Source: Burkholderiales bacterium (GTDB lineage: Bacteria > Pseudomonadota > Gammaproteobacteria > Burkholderiales > Burkholderiaceae). From it: 14,170 nt of DNA. The notes below the pieces were generated by a model that was not told the DNA's origin, did no database searches, and worked only from the letters and a program-made list of their open reading frames with translations. Below are positions 7,364 to 14,170 of the stretch, in pieces (the first letter of the stretch is position 1; every line of letters begins with the position of its first letter). Position numbers and translations under genes: made by a program. The DNA lies in NCBI GenBank assembly GCA_947372535.1, contig CANBUA010000107.1:1-14170 (forward strand), written 5' to 3'.

Positions 7364-8556
7364 ACGCCCGTCGGCGATCATCTGCTTTGCCTTGGGGGCC
7401 AATGGGCTCTTTTCCCGCGCTTCCCCCCAATGCCCCTCTGAGCCAAAGTGACGGAACCCGCGGAGACGTCTCCCGCGTCGCGGCAGAACGCGAGCGCATT
7501 TGGGGCATGCAGCAGCAACTATGCTTGCCACATGGAGAGTTGAGTGCATTGGTTCTGGCAACGCTGGAAACCCTCCATGCCACGGCTCAAGCTGTCGGCA
7601 TGGCGGCATGGGTAGAGATGCTCTGGGCCATTCAGCACGGCATCGACGGCTGCATGGAACAAGCCCGGGCCAAAGGGAGTGAGGTCGGGAGCACGGGGCT
7701 CGCCAGCGTGGATCTTCGACATGAGGCAACAGCTCTGGTCATCGCACATTTCTACCTGGGGCTGCTCGACGTGTCTCCGTTGAATCGTACGGAGGCGGCA
7801 CACTTGTGCTCCTTGCCAATCACACTCACGACACGCATGAACGCGCATCGCCACGCGCAGAAGTGGACGAAAGAAGCACTGGATCGCCTGCAACGTTCAG
7901 CACTCAAACCCCCAAGGGAATTCGCTCCTCTGGTCGCCCTGATCAACGTCTACGTCCATGCCTTGCCCGCCATGCCGGATCCCCCGGATGGTTGCCTCCA
8001 CATGATCACTCCCGCGACCGTCGACGCGCCTCATTCATGCGAATGCTTGTTTGCATATGGATTGACGCAGCTGTGCAAGGGGAGACCAGATCGCGCCTCA
8101 CTGGTGATGGCGGTGTGCAAAGACAACACGCTGTGCCAGCTGGAAGACGAACGCCGAGCCGTCTTGGCTGACTGGCTGGCCCTATCATCAGAAGGGCGCG
8201 CGACGTTGGCAAAGACCGCTGGTCAAGAGGCGAGCTGCCGTTCAGACCGCATTCAACGGGCACTGGCGTTCATCAGCAGCCAAATCGATACCAAGTTCAC
8301 AGCGACGGAACTGGCCAATGTGTGCGGCGTCACCGCACGAACCATTTCTGAAAACTTTCGTGCCGTCTTTCACAAGACGGTGCTCGCCTGCGTGACAGAA
8401 GAACGAATGCGGTTCGCACTGACGCTGCTTCAGGACCGATCATTGTCCATGGACATGGTGGCAGCCAAAGTTGGTTTTCAGTCGTCATGTGGCTTTGCCA
8501 AGGGGTTCTTCCGGACATATGGACACATGCCGGTCAGGCCGATGCACGACGCATGA
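7360..8556 (+). CDS. AraC-family transcriptional regulator coupled to the kinase-like protein
   Basis: The 398-residue product ends in an AraC-type double helix-turn-helix (about 297-398). The first helix pair is ATELANVCGVTARTISENFR, and the second is VAAKVGFQSSCGFAKGFFRTYG with the usual closing Pro. The N-terminal 290 residues are unlike the common AraC cupin and I do not recognise the domain; they are mostly helical in character. ATG 7360 overlaps the upstream TGA, and AGGAG lies 7 nt before it, so coupling and start are well supported. The pairing resembles a sensor/response regulator operon, except that the regulator has no receiver domain and the kinase looks inactive. Direct protein contact, or regulation by a small molecule, is therefore more plausible than phosphorelay. 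Target genes are not shown; the ThDP block and the 5725-5758 repeat are the nearest candidates. Confidence 0.85.
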   Translation: MNARRRSSALPWGPMGSFPALPPNAPLSQSDGTRGDVSRVAAERERIWGMQQQLCLPHGELSALVLATLETLHATAQAVGMAAWVEMLWAIQHGIDGCMEQARAKGSEVGSTGLASVDLRHEATALVIAHFYLGLLDVSPLNRTEAAHLCSLPITLTTRMNAHRHAQKWTKEALDRLQRSALKPPREFAPLVALINVYVHALPAMPDPPDGCLHMITPATVDAPHSCECLFAYGLTQLCKGRPDRASLVMAVCKDNTLCQLEDERRAVLADWLALSSEGRATLAKTAGQEASCRSDRIQRALAFISSQIDTKFTATELANVCGVTARTISENFRAVFHKTVLACVTEERMRFALTLLQDRSLSMDMVAAKVGFQSSCGFAKGFFRTYGHMPVRPMHDA

Positions 8557-8609
8557 CCGTGACTTCTGTCTTCCACCGTCCAATTTCGAGATAACCTGAG
8601 GTTTCTCAC

Positions 8610-9731
8610 TTGTATCCCGACAAGAGCCCTTTCACCAAAGAGCCATCACCCAGTAGATTCATCCTGACCCACTTGCTGCCCACATGCCTGCGAGCGGCCA
8701 GCAAGTGTGGGATCAATGTGATTGAGTTCGTTCGGCATGTTGGCGTCAGCCCGTTGACGCTGGTTCCCGGTCATGGTGATCTTCCCGTAAAAGAGCTGTT
8801 CAGGTTGCTCAACGAAGGCACATTGGCGGGTTGGCAAGCCTCGCCTGGTGGGCACATCCCGGTGCTGTTTGCGCAATGTTTCCAGTTTGACTATCTGTCA
8901 GATGCCACCGGCTATCTGACCTCAAGCCCCAGCTTGGCAGAAGCCGCCAAGCTCTTCAACTGGGTGGCGCCGCTGATCTGCCCACCAGCCAAGATCGAAC
9001 TCCACATGAATCAGGATGTGGTCACCGCAGTCCTGGTATTTGACGATGATTTCATTGATCCGGCCATGACTTGGTCCGTGAGCGAAGCCATCCTGGGAAC
9101 CTGGTACCAGCTTTGCCGTGAGTTGTCTCACACGGACATGTATCCGCTGCGTGTTGAGTTCCGGCATCCAGCCCATTTGATGCGGACAACAAGCGATGAC
9201 TTCTTTGGCATCACTTGTGAGTTCGGCGCTGCTCGAGATGCGGTCACAGTCCCACGGTCCTGGACAGATCAGCCACTCGACAGTTCACTGCCGGTCCTTC
9301 ACAAGTACTCCAAGGAACGTTTGCTTCGCCTACTCAACTTGGAGCAAGAGGGCCCCGATCTGAGCAAGCACAACGCGGCGCTGGAGGTAGACCATCCCGA
9401 GTTGCCAGGCATCACCAAGCGATTGAATGATCACTACCGTGGAGATCCTCGCCGGCTGTCAGATTCGGTGGGTGCAGTTGCATTTTCGTTGGAACTGCCT
9501 GTGCGGACCCTTCAACGGAGACTGCAAGAAGCGGGTACGTCGTTCAGCAATGTGCAGGCCAAAGGACGACTGCTTGTCGCCAAGGACAAGCTTCTGGAGG
9601 CCCGCACAACCGTCGACGAGATTGCCCTCTTGCTCGGCTTTCCTGACCGACGGACCTTCTCTATCTTCTTCAAGCGCATGACCGGTCAGACGCCTCGTAA
9701 ATGGCGCAAGTTGCGTGGCATAGGCGCCTGA
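8610..9731 (+). CDS. AraC-family transcriptional regulator, arabinose-binding-domain (OruR/ArgR-like) type
   Basis: The 373-residue protein has the N-terminal domain found in OruR-type AraC regulators (about 20-210) and a C-terminal AraC double helix-turn-helix (about 283-366: LSDSVGAVAFSLELPVRTLQ, then VDEIALLLGFPDRRTFSIFF, ending TGQTPRKWR). The start is TTG at 8610. An in-frame TAA lies at 8592-8594, no ATG or GTG occurs between, and TGAGG sits about 8 nt upstream. The first downstream ATG would remove over a third of the protein. A small stem (TGAG/CTCA, 8597-8608) overlaps the ribosome binding site. The gene follows the first AraC gene by 53 bp on the same strand and may be co-transcribed. 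The ligand is unknown. Confidence 0.92.
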   Translation: MYPDKSPFTKEPSPSRFILTHLLPTCLRAASKCGINVIEFVRHVGVSPLTLVPGHGDLPVKELFRLLNEGTLAGWQASPGGHIPVLFAQCFQFDYLSDATGYLTSSPSLAEAAKLFNWVAPLICPPAKIELHMNQDVVTAVLVFDDDFIDPAMTWSVSEAILGTWYQLCRELSHTDMYPLRVEFRHPAHLMRTTSDDFFGITCEFGAARDAVTVPRSWTDQPLDSSLPVLHKYSKERLLRLLNLEQEGPDLSKHNAALEVDHPELPGITKRLNDHYRGDPRRLSDSVGAVAFSLELPVRTLQRRLQEAGTSFSNVQAKGRLLVAKDKLLEARTTVDEIALLLGFPDRRTFSIFFKRMTGQTPRKWRKLRGIGA

Positions 9732-10084
9732 ACTGCAGACGACGTCCTGCAGCGCTGCAATCAAGAACCCCACGAGTGGCAGCCAGGTTGGAGGTGACTG
9801 GGCTGGGATGCCCAATGCCTGAATTGTCAACTGTCTCCGCATCTTGGCCCACCAGGCAAAAGCCTTGTTTTGAGAATTGTTCGATTGCCCAGAGCCTCGA
9901 GCATTCAAGGCATAGCCATATTCCGGTCAGCCACTGCCGGACGACGGTGAAGACTGGCTTCACCTTCAGCGTAGAGGCTGCGACATCGCACAAGGGTATT
10001 GGATTGGCATGCCGATGGAAGCGTCCCGGGTGTCGTCTTTGGTGACCAACTGGAACAGCGAATTGCACGCGCTGCCCGGCCTCA
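9732..10084. other. 353-bp gap between convergent genes
   Basis: The second AraC gene ends at 9731 and the DUF3703 gene, on the other strand, ends at 10085. The gap has long open frames on both strands (9701-10045 plus, 9670-10092 minus), but none has a ribosome binding site, a recognised motif or convincing codon use. Two CTGCAG copies (9733-9738 and 9747-9752) can form a short hairpin right after the AraC stop. A decayed gene is possible but not shown. Confidence 0.45.
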
Positions 10085-10435
10085 TCAATCAAATCTCTTC
10101 GCCCTGAACATGTGGCCGTGCGAGTTCCGCGCGCAGATCGCCCCGCCCAGCACTTGACGCTTCATCATGTAAGCCAAGACTTCAAAGATCGACAGCGGGG
10201 CCAAACCCAACAGAAGGACATCGGTCATCAGCTCACGCCAGGCTCGTCGCTGCCGGTTCAGCCTGAGCAGATGCCGATGGGCCACTTGGTGCAGCCTCGG
10301 ACAGTCCACAACCAGGTCGTGGGCCCGACGAAAATGTGCCCAGGCCTCATCCAGTCGTCCCTCTTGCTCGTCGCGCATGCCCTGTTGCCATTCGGCTTCG
10401 ACCAGCAAGGCAATGCCATCTGCGATGTCGCTCAT
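10085..10435 (-). CDS. DUF3703-family small protein
   Basis: The 116-residue product resembles DUF3703 proteins. A helical N-terminal half with a TPR-like look (GRLDEAWAHFRRAHDLVVDCPRLHQVAHRHLLRL) leads into a more hydrophobic helix (LMTDVLLLGLAPLSIFEVLAYM) and a short Gly-containing C terminus. The family has no established function. AGGAG lies 8 nt before the ATG at 10435. That ATG overlaps the TGA of the TetR gene (ATGA), so the two are translationally coupled and share one transcript. The hydrophobic stretch could be a membrane-associated helix. Its place in the TetR operon suggests it belongs to the same response, but no role can be assigned. Confidence 0.8.
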   Translation of the reverse strand: MSDIADGIALLVEAEWQQGMRDEQEGRLDEAWAHFRRAHDLVVDCPRLHQVAHRHLLRLNRQRRAWRELMTDVLLLGLAPLSIFEVLAYMMKRQVLGGAICARNSHGHMFRAKRFD

Positions 10436-11088
10436 GTGGATCTCCTCTTGCGTGCAGGTTGGACGCGCGCGGGCATGGTTGGCGGATGCAAGACCATCGC
10501 ACCAGCGATCAGGATGGCCAGCAGTTCTTCTGATTCCCGCAACAAGGCGTCTCGCTGCTCGGGCCCTTCGAGGTAGCGCACCACCAGGGCGTACACCGCA
10601 CGGCCATAGACGCCCAGCACACGCAGCCAGACTTCGTCGTGGCCCTCCGGCAGCAGCTTCATGGCGCGCTGCTCAAGCAGCATGTCGCGACGCAGGTCGT
10701 CCATGCAGCGCTGCAATCCCATGCGGCCTTCACTGGGTGGGCCATGCAAGGTGCGATAGGCCACCAGAAACAGGTCGCGGTGTGCGGCGGCAAAATCGAA
10801 CAGCCAGCCGACCACCCGTCGCACGACGGAAGGGTCACGCCCGACATCGGCTCTGGCGGCGCTCGTGCCTTGGCGCAGTTGCGCCGTGAATTCAGTCATC
10901 AGTTCGGTCTGCAACTGCCCAAGGCTGTCGAAGTGACGGTAAAAGGTGTTGTGGTTGAGCCCGGCTTCGCGGGCCAACTCACGCAAAGAGAGCGTTTCGG
11001 CATGCTGCTGGCGCGCCAGCATGCGCAAGGCTGCGTCCATCAACTGCCGCTTGCCAGCGGCCATGGCTGGCGTGCTCACGTTTGACAT
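10432..11088 (-). CDS. TetR/AcrR-family transcriptional regulator
   Basis: The 218-residue protein begins with a TetR N-terminal DNA-binding domain. Helices span about 12-60, with the helix-turn-helix LSLRELAREAGLNHNTFYRHF at 33-53; LNHNTFYRHF is the typical recognition helix. The C-terminal ligand domain is all-helical and diverse, and no ligand can be read from it. ATG 11088 is used. A GGA lies about 10 nt upstream but no strong ribosome binding site is present, which fits a very short leader. M9 (ATG 11064) is a weaker alternative. The gene diverges from the FAH-family gene, and a 37-bp palindrome lies 3 to 39 bp before its start. It very likely represses both its own operon and the FAH/MBL genes until a substrate or intermediate binds. 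Confidence 0.94.
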   Translation of the reverse strand: MSNVSTPAMAAGKRQLMDAALRMLARQQHAETLSLRELAREAGLNHNTFYRHFDSLGQLQTELMTEFTAQLRQGTSAARADVGRDPSVVRRVVGWLFDFAAAHRDLFLVAYRTLHGPPSEGRMGLQRCMDDLRRDMLLEQRAMKLLPEGHDEVWLRVLGVYGRAVYALVVRYLEGPEQRDALLRESEELLAILIAGAMVLHPPTMPARVQPARKRRST

Positions 11089-11110
11089 CGGGTATCCATA
11101 TGGCTACATT
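11082..11110 (+). promoter_or_regulatory. Promoter for the FAH-family/MBL operon
   Basis: TTGACA (11082-11087) and TACATT (11105-11110) are 17 bp apart. The -35 box is a perfect consensus and lies across the start of the divergent tetR gene. Predicted transcription would begin near 11117, before the AGGAG of the FAH-family gene at 11128-11132. The -10 box lies in the centre of the palindrome. Confidence 0.7.
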
Positions 11111-11127
11111 GTAGACAAATGGATACC
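11091..11127. promoter_or_regulatory. 37-bp concentric palindrome, probable TetR operator
   Basis: Outer arms GGTATCCAT (11091-11099) and ATGGATACC (11119-11127) are perfect inverted copies. Inside them, CTACA (11104-11108) and TGTAG (11110-11114) are also perfect. Both pairs share the same centre, base 11109. Of 18 possible base pairs 16 match. The site covers both -10 boxes, so a bound dimer or pair of dimers would block both promoters. Confidence 0.85.
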
Positions 11128-11136
11128 AGGAGTCAA
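11108..11136 (-). promoter_or_regulatory. Promoter for the tetR-DUF3703 operon
   Basis: On the minus strand, TTGACT (11136-11131) and TACAAT (11113-11108) are 17 bp apart. The -10 box overlaps that of the opposite promoter by three bases, so the two promoters face away across a shared core. The transcript would start near 11101, giving a leader of roughly a dozen bases before the tetR ATG. Confidence 0.7.
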
Positions 11137-11137
11137 G

Positions 11138-12016
11138 ATGCGTTGGCGTCGACAGCAAGCACCGCAAGCCCAGGGAACGTCCTGGCACGTTGAAGAAGCC
11201 GGCCAGTGGCGATCGGCCACGGCCGATGAAGTGGCGTCCCGCGCCTGGTTGCCCGAGCCTTTGGGGGGGCACACCATGCCCTTTCAGCCGCGCTCTTTCA
11301 GAGACTGCAGCTTGTATGAGCAGCATTGGATCCAGTCCTCACGGGGCTATGCCAAACGCTTCATGCCCGCTGCCAGCGTTGTGACAACGTTGTATGAACG
11401 CGTGTTGCGCAGGCCGTTCCCGGCGTTCAAGCCTCACCCCCTGGCTTACCGTCAGCCGGTCTACTACTTCGGCAATCACTTGAGCTTTGTGCCCAGTGGC
11501 ACACCCATCCAGGCACCCCGCTTCACGCAGGCCCTGGACTACGAGCTGGAGCTGGGCGCCGTGCTGTGCAAGCCTTTGCGCAATGCAACGCCTCAAGATG
11601 CCTTGGCTGCGATCGGCGGCTTCGTGGTGGTCAACGACTGGAGTGCGCGCGACATCCAGCGCGCCGAGATGGCCACCGGCCTGGGGCCGCAAAAAAGCAA
11701 GCATTTTTGCAGCTCCATGTCTGACGAGATCGTCGATGCCCAGGATGTGCTGCCTCGCATCGAGCAACTTCATGCTCATGTGGAGGTCAACGGTGACATC
11801 GTGACCAGCACCAGCACGGCCAACATGCTCCACGACTGGGCGACAACCGTGAGCTTCCTGTCCACCGACGAACCTTTGTGGCCGGGCGAGCTGATCGCCA
11901 CCGGTACCCTGCCTGGTGGCACGGCGATGGAAAACGGCCGCTGGCTGAAGCCTGGCGACACCCTGCGCCTGGTGATCGAGGGCGTGGGTGAGATCCAGCA
12001 CGAGCTGCAGGCATGA
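11138..12016 (+). CDS. Fumarylacetoacetate hydrolase-family protein
   Basis: The 292-residue protein belongs to the FAH superfamily, metal-dependent enzymes that hydrolyse, decarboxylate or isomerise beta-diketo acids and related products of aromatic breakdown. The metal-binding set is visible: Glu136 and Glu138 in DYELELGAV, and Asp167 in VVNDWSARD. The substrate-loop region SKHFCSSM and the closing ATGTLPGG, a variant of the usual GTPxG, follow. AGGAG (11128-11132) lies 5 nt before ATG 11138, so the start is secure. The upstream open frame back to 10946 is antisense to tetR and not coding. The 3' end overlaps or nearly touches the MBL gene (possible ATGA at 12013), which indicates one operon. 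The exact substrate cannot be read from sequence. Confidence 0.93.
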   Translation: MRWRRQQAPQAQGTSWHVEEAGQWRSATADEVASRAWLPEPLGGHTMPFQPRSFRDCSLYEQHWIQSSRGYAKRFMPAASVVTTLYERVLRRPFPAFKPHPLAYRQPVYYFGNHLSFVPSGTPIQAPRFTQALDYELELGAVLCKPLRNATPQDALAAIGGFVVVNDWSARDIQRAEMATGLGPQKSKHFCSSMSDEIVDAQDVLPRIEQLHAHVEVNGDIVTSTSTANMLHDWATTVSFLSTDEPLWPGELIATGTLPGGTAMENGRWLKPGDTLRLVIEGVGEIQHELQA

Positions 12017-12060
12017 ACGCAGTACGACTCATCTCTGGCACGGGCCGCACAAGGACCCGC

Positions 12061-13071
12061 ATGGGTCAGACACCCCAGTTTGCCGAAGGCCTGTATGAGC
12101 TTGCGGCAGACACCTTCGCTTGGTTGGTGCCCAATGGCAGCTGGGGTGAAACCAACCTCGGCCTGGTGCGATGCGGTGACCAGTCGGTGTTGATCGACAC
12201 CTGCTGGGACTTGCACTTCATGCGCGAGATGCTGGACCACTCGGCTCCGATGCTGGATGGCGCCCCCATCCGCCAGGTGATCAACACCCATGCCGATGGC
12301 GACCATTGCTGGGGAAACCAGCTGTTTGCCGATCAGCCCATCACCTCAACCCAGGCAAGCGCCGCACGGATGCACCAGCACCCGCCAGCGCAACTCCGTG
12401 CCTTGCAATGGGGTGCATCACTGTTCAGGCACCTGCCCTGGGGCCATGTGGATGCCCTCGGGCGCTACATGGGGGACATGCTTCGCCCATATCGCTTCAA
12501 GGGGGTTCGGGTACAGGGCGCCAACCGCACGTTCTCAGGGGAAGCTTCGATCGAGGTGAATGGGGTGACGCTCCATCTCATCGAAGTGGGCCCCGCACAC
12601 ACCGATGGAGATTGCATGGTGCACGTGCCGCAGCGCGGGGTTGTCTACACCGGGGACGTGCTCTTTGTGGGCGTGACGCCCGTGGCCTGGTCAGGTCCGG
12701 TCTCGCGCATCGTGTCGGCACTGAGACAGATTCAAGCCATGCAGGTTGACGTGGTCATTCCCGGGCATGGGCCTTTGGCCAGCCTGGCAGACGTGCAACT
12801 ACAAATCGACTATTGGGAGTGGACACAGACCACCTTGAGCTTGCTCGCGCACCGGGGCATGAGTGCCTACCAGGCCACACAAACATGCCTGCGGTCGCAT
12901 GCATTCAAAGCCTCGGCATTTGCCCACTGGCTCGCTCCAGAGCGCTTGTTCACGTCGGCTTGCACCCTCTACAGGGAGTGGGGCCTCGGTGTCCCCAGCA
13001 CGGCTGGCCCCTTGGGCACGCTGGACCACTTTCGTCTGCAAGCCAGCTTGGTACCCCCGGCAGGTTCGTGA
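12061..13071 (+). CDS. MBL-fold metallo-hydrolase
   Basis: The 336-residue product has metallo-beta-lactamase fold signatures in order: NTHADGDHCWGNQ (His77, Asp79, Asp81, His82), GPAHTDGD (His180), TGDVLF (Asp199) and PGHGPLA (His236). The second His of the usual HxHxDH is Asp79, as in the HA(D/N)GDH subgroup of this superfamily. It is therefore probably a di-metal or mono-metal hydrolase such as a lactone or thioester hydrolase. ATG 12061 is preferred because AAGGA lies 5 nt upstream; ATG 12013 overlaps the FAH stop as ATGA, but its extra 16 residues look unlike coding sequence. Co-transcription with the FAH-family gene is very likely. A perfect stem-loop follows the stop. Confidence 0.92.
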   Translation: MGQTPQFAEGLYELAADTFAWLVPNGSWGETNLGLVRCGDQSVLIDTCWDLHFMREMLDHSAPMLDGAPIRQVINTHADGDHCWGNQLFADQPITSTQASAARMHQHPPAQLRALQWGASLFRHLPWGHVDALGRYMGDMLRPYRFKGVRVQGANRTFSGEASIEVNGVTLHLIEVGPAHTDGDCMVHVPQRGVVYTGDVLFVGVTPVAWSGPVSRIVSALRQIQAMQVDVVIPGHGPLASLADVQLQIDYWEWTQTTLSLLAHRGMSAYQATQTCLRSHAFKASAFAHWLAPERLFTSACTLYREWGLGVPSTAGPLGTLDHFRLQASLVPPAGS

Positions 13072-13073
13072 CA

Positions 13074-13093
13074 GGCCTCTGAGGAAAGAGGCC
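13074..13093 (+). terminator. Stem-loop after the MBL-fold gene
   Basis: GGCCTCT (13074-13080) pairs perfectly with AGAGGCC (13087-13093) around a six-base loop, starting 3 nt after the stop. No T run follows, so termination strength is uncertain. Confidence 0.5.
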
Positions 13094-13166
13094 GGGCTGG
13101 CGCGCCTGAGTGCCGTGCTCGGCCAAATCCACCCCCGTAAAAACACCAGCGCCATCGCACCACCCT

Positions 13167-13178
13167 AATGTGTACATT
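13167..13178. promoter_or_regulatory. Small palindrome upstream of the amidohydrolase gene
   Basis: AATGT-GT-ACATT is a 12-bp inverted repeat about 43 bp before the amidohydrolase start. It shares the word TACATT with the core of the tetR operator. This could be a diverged half-site or chance. Confidence 0.3.
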
Positions 13179-13220
13179 TGGTCTCATCCGTTCACGTCGC
13201 ACACGGTCACCGCCCACCCC

Positions 13221-14170
13221 ATGCCACACGCAGATACGCCCTTGAAGATGGACCGCCGGTACTTGCTGAAAACCGCAGCGAGCCTGGGGGTTGTGGCCGC
13301 CACAGGCCTGCGCCCCTTGGCCGCACAGGCTGCGGTCCCGCTGACGCGGCTCGACGTGCACGCCCACTTCATCCCGGACTTCTATCGCGATGCCATCGAC
13401 AGCTACCAAGTGCTCGATGCCCGTGGTGCAGCACTTCCGGACTGGAGCCCGGCGGCCGCCGTGAGCTTCATGAACAGGTTTGGCATCCAGTCGCAAGTTG
13501 TGTCCTTGCCCGAACCTGGCCTTGCATTCTTGCCAGACCTGGCGGCAAGGATCGCGATGGCCAGCCAACTCAATGACTACCTGCGCGAAGCGCTCGTTTT
13601 TGCGGCGCCAGGCACGCCAGTGCACGGCCGATTTGGCGGCTTCGCGACCCTGCCATTGGGCAACCCCAACGACCCCAAGGACGTGGCTGCAGCGCGCGCA
13701 GAAGCCGGGCGCGCACTCACCAGTTTGAAACTGGATGGCGTGGTGCTCTACACCAGCTACCAGGGCGTGTACCTGGGAGATCCCAAACTGGCACCTTTGA
13801 TGCAAACCTTGAATGCATTGAAGGCGCGCGTCATGGTCATCCCTGTTGCACCGCCTGTCGCACCACCGGACCCATCCGGCTTGCAGATTCCTGGTGAGAT
13901 CCTGGAGTTGCCCTTCGAGACCACACGCGTGGCCACCAACTTGCTCTACAAGCTGGCCTACCTGCTCTACCCCGACATCTGCTGGCAGTTCTCTGAAGGT
14001 GGCGGGGCCACACCATTTCTGTCATTCCGCAGTGGGCTCCTGGCCTTGAACCTCAACCCCAATGTGAGTTCATACGCCCGGCTGCATTTCGACACCGCTT
14101 CAGCAACGGCGCCGGCAACGGTCGCGTCCATGCGCGCAGTGACCGATATCAGCCACATCTTGTTGGGCAC
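13221..14170 (+). CDS. Tat-exported amidohydrolase-family protein, 3' end outside window
   Basis: The frame is open from ATG 13221 to the window end (316 full codons, no stop). A Tat signal (MDRRYLLKTAASLGVVAATG) with twin Arg and Leu-Lys is followed by an Ala-rich stretch and AQAAV, a likely cleavage area. The mature part starts with the amidohydrolase-2 metal motif LDVHAHF, then family segments such as RFGGFATLPLGNP and LDGVVLYTSYQGVYLGDP. The family expects His in a VxVHP strand and in a SHGGG motif. Here these are VMVIP (Ile207) and SEGGG (Glu259), so two later metal/catalytic His positions are lost. The protein could be inactive, use another metal set, or have changed chemistry. No strong ribosome binding site is seen; ATG 13248, starting at the Tat Arg pair, is an alternative. 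It probably acts in the periplasm, in the same pathway as the FAH/MBL pair. Confidence 0.85.
   Translation, partial: MPHADTPLKMDRRYLLKTAASLGVVAATGLRPLAAQAAVPLTRLDVHAHFIPDFYRDAIDSYQVLDARGAALPDWSPAAAVSFMNRFGIQSQVVSLPEPGLAFLPDLAARIAMASQLNDYLREALVFAAPGTPVHGRFGGFATLPLGNPNDPKDVAAARAEAGRALTSLKLDGVVLYTSYQGVYLGDPKLAPLMQTLNALKARVMVIPVAPPVAPPDPSGLQIPGEILELPFETTRVATNLLYKLAYLLYPDICWQFSEGGGATPFLSFRSGLLALNLNPNVSSYARLHFDTASATAPATVASMRAVTDISHILLG

Noticed and set aside
11212..11229. Inverted repeat ATCGG...CCGAT inside the FAH-family gene
   Set aside because: It lies within well-supported coding sequence, is short and GC-rich, and is likely chance.
13178..13576. 132-residue plus-strand open frame at the start of the amidohydrolase region
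   Set aside because: It is out of frame with the Tat signal and DVHAH motif, which lie in the frame starting at 13221 and remain open to the window end.
12969..13805. 278-residue minus-strand open frame spanning the MBL 3' end and the amidohydrolase start
   Set aside because: It crosses two well-supported plus-strand genes and an intergenic stem-loop, and has no recognisable domain.

Overview
The window looks like chromosomal DNA from a GC-rich beta-proteobacterium, most likely Burkholderiales (Comamonadaceae or a Rubrivivax/Leptothrix/Aquabacterium-like lineage). This is inferred from base composition, codon use and the style of the chemotaxis receptor tail, not from a marker gene. No tRNA, rRNA, CRISPR array or intact insertion sequence was seen.

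Layout. (1) 1-482 is the 3' end of a methyl-accepting chemotaxis protein. (2) 682-5208 is a three-gene biosynthesis-like block. It holds a KAS III-fold protein that lacks the catalytic Cys, a convergent FAD amine/L-amino-acid oxidase that overlaps it tail to tail by 15 bp, and a divergent thiamine-diphosphate (acetolactate-synthase-like) enzyme. The combination suggests amino acid to 2-keto acid, then acyloin-type C-C coupling, then acyl transfer, that is, a small natural-product or signal pathway. (3) 5209-5866 is a 658-bp gene-free, partly AT-rich stretch with several inverted repeats and a 14-bp direct repeat at a 20-bp period. (4) 5867-9731 is a regulator block: a histidine-kinase-like protein without phospho-acceptor His or ATP-binding boxes, translationally coupled to an AraC-family regulator, then a second AraC-family regulator of the arabinose-binding/OruR type that starts at TTG. 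(5) 9732-10084 is a gene-poor gap. (6) 10085-14170 is a divergent catabolic-looking module. tetR and a DUF3703 gene run left; a fumarylacetoacetate hydrolase-family gene and an MBL-fold hydrolase run right, followed by a Tat-exported amidohydrolase-like protein that is cut by the window end. Between tetR and the FAH gene lies a 37-bp near-perfect palindrome that covers two face-to-face promoters.

How the genes may work together. Block 2 could make an aromatic or branched acyloin-type metabolite, with the pseudo-kinase/AraC pair as its nearest regulators; this link rests on adjacency only. Block 6 reads as a self-contained TetR-controlled hydrolytic pathway. The most notable items are the Cys-less KAS III protein in its amine oxidase/ThDP setting, the degenerate kinase fused by translation to an AraC regulator, the concentric TetR operator, and the amidohydrolase that has lost two His ligands.
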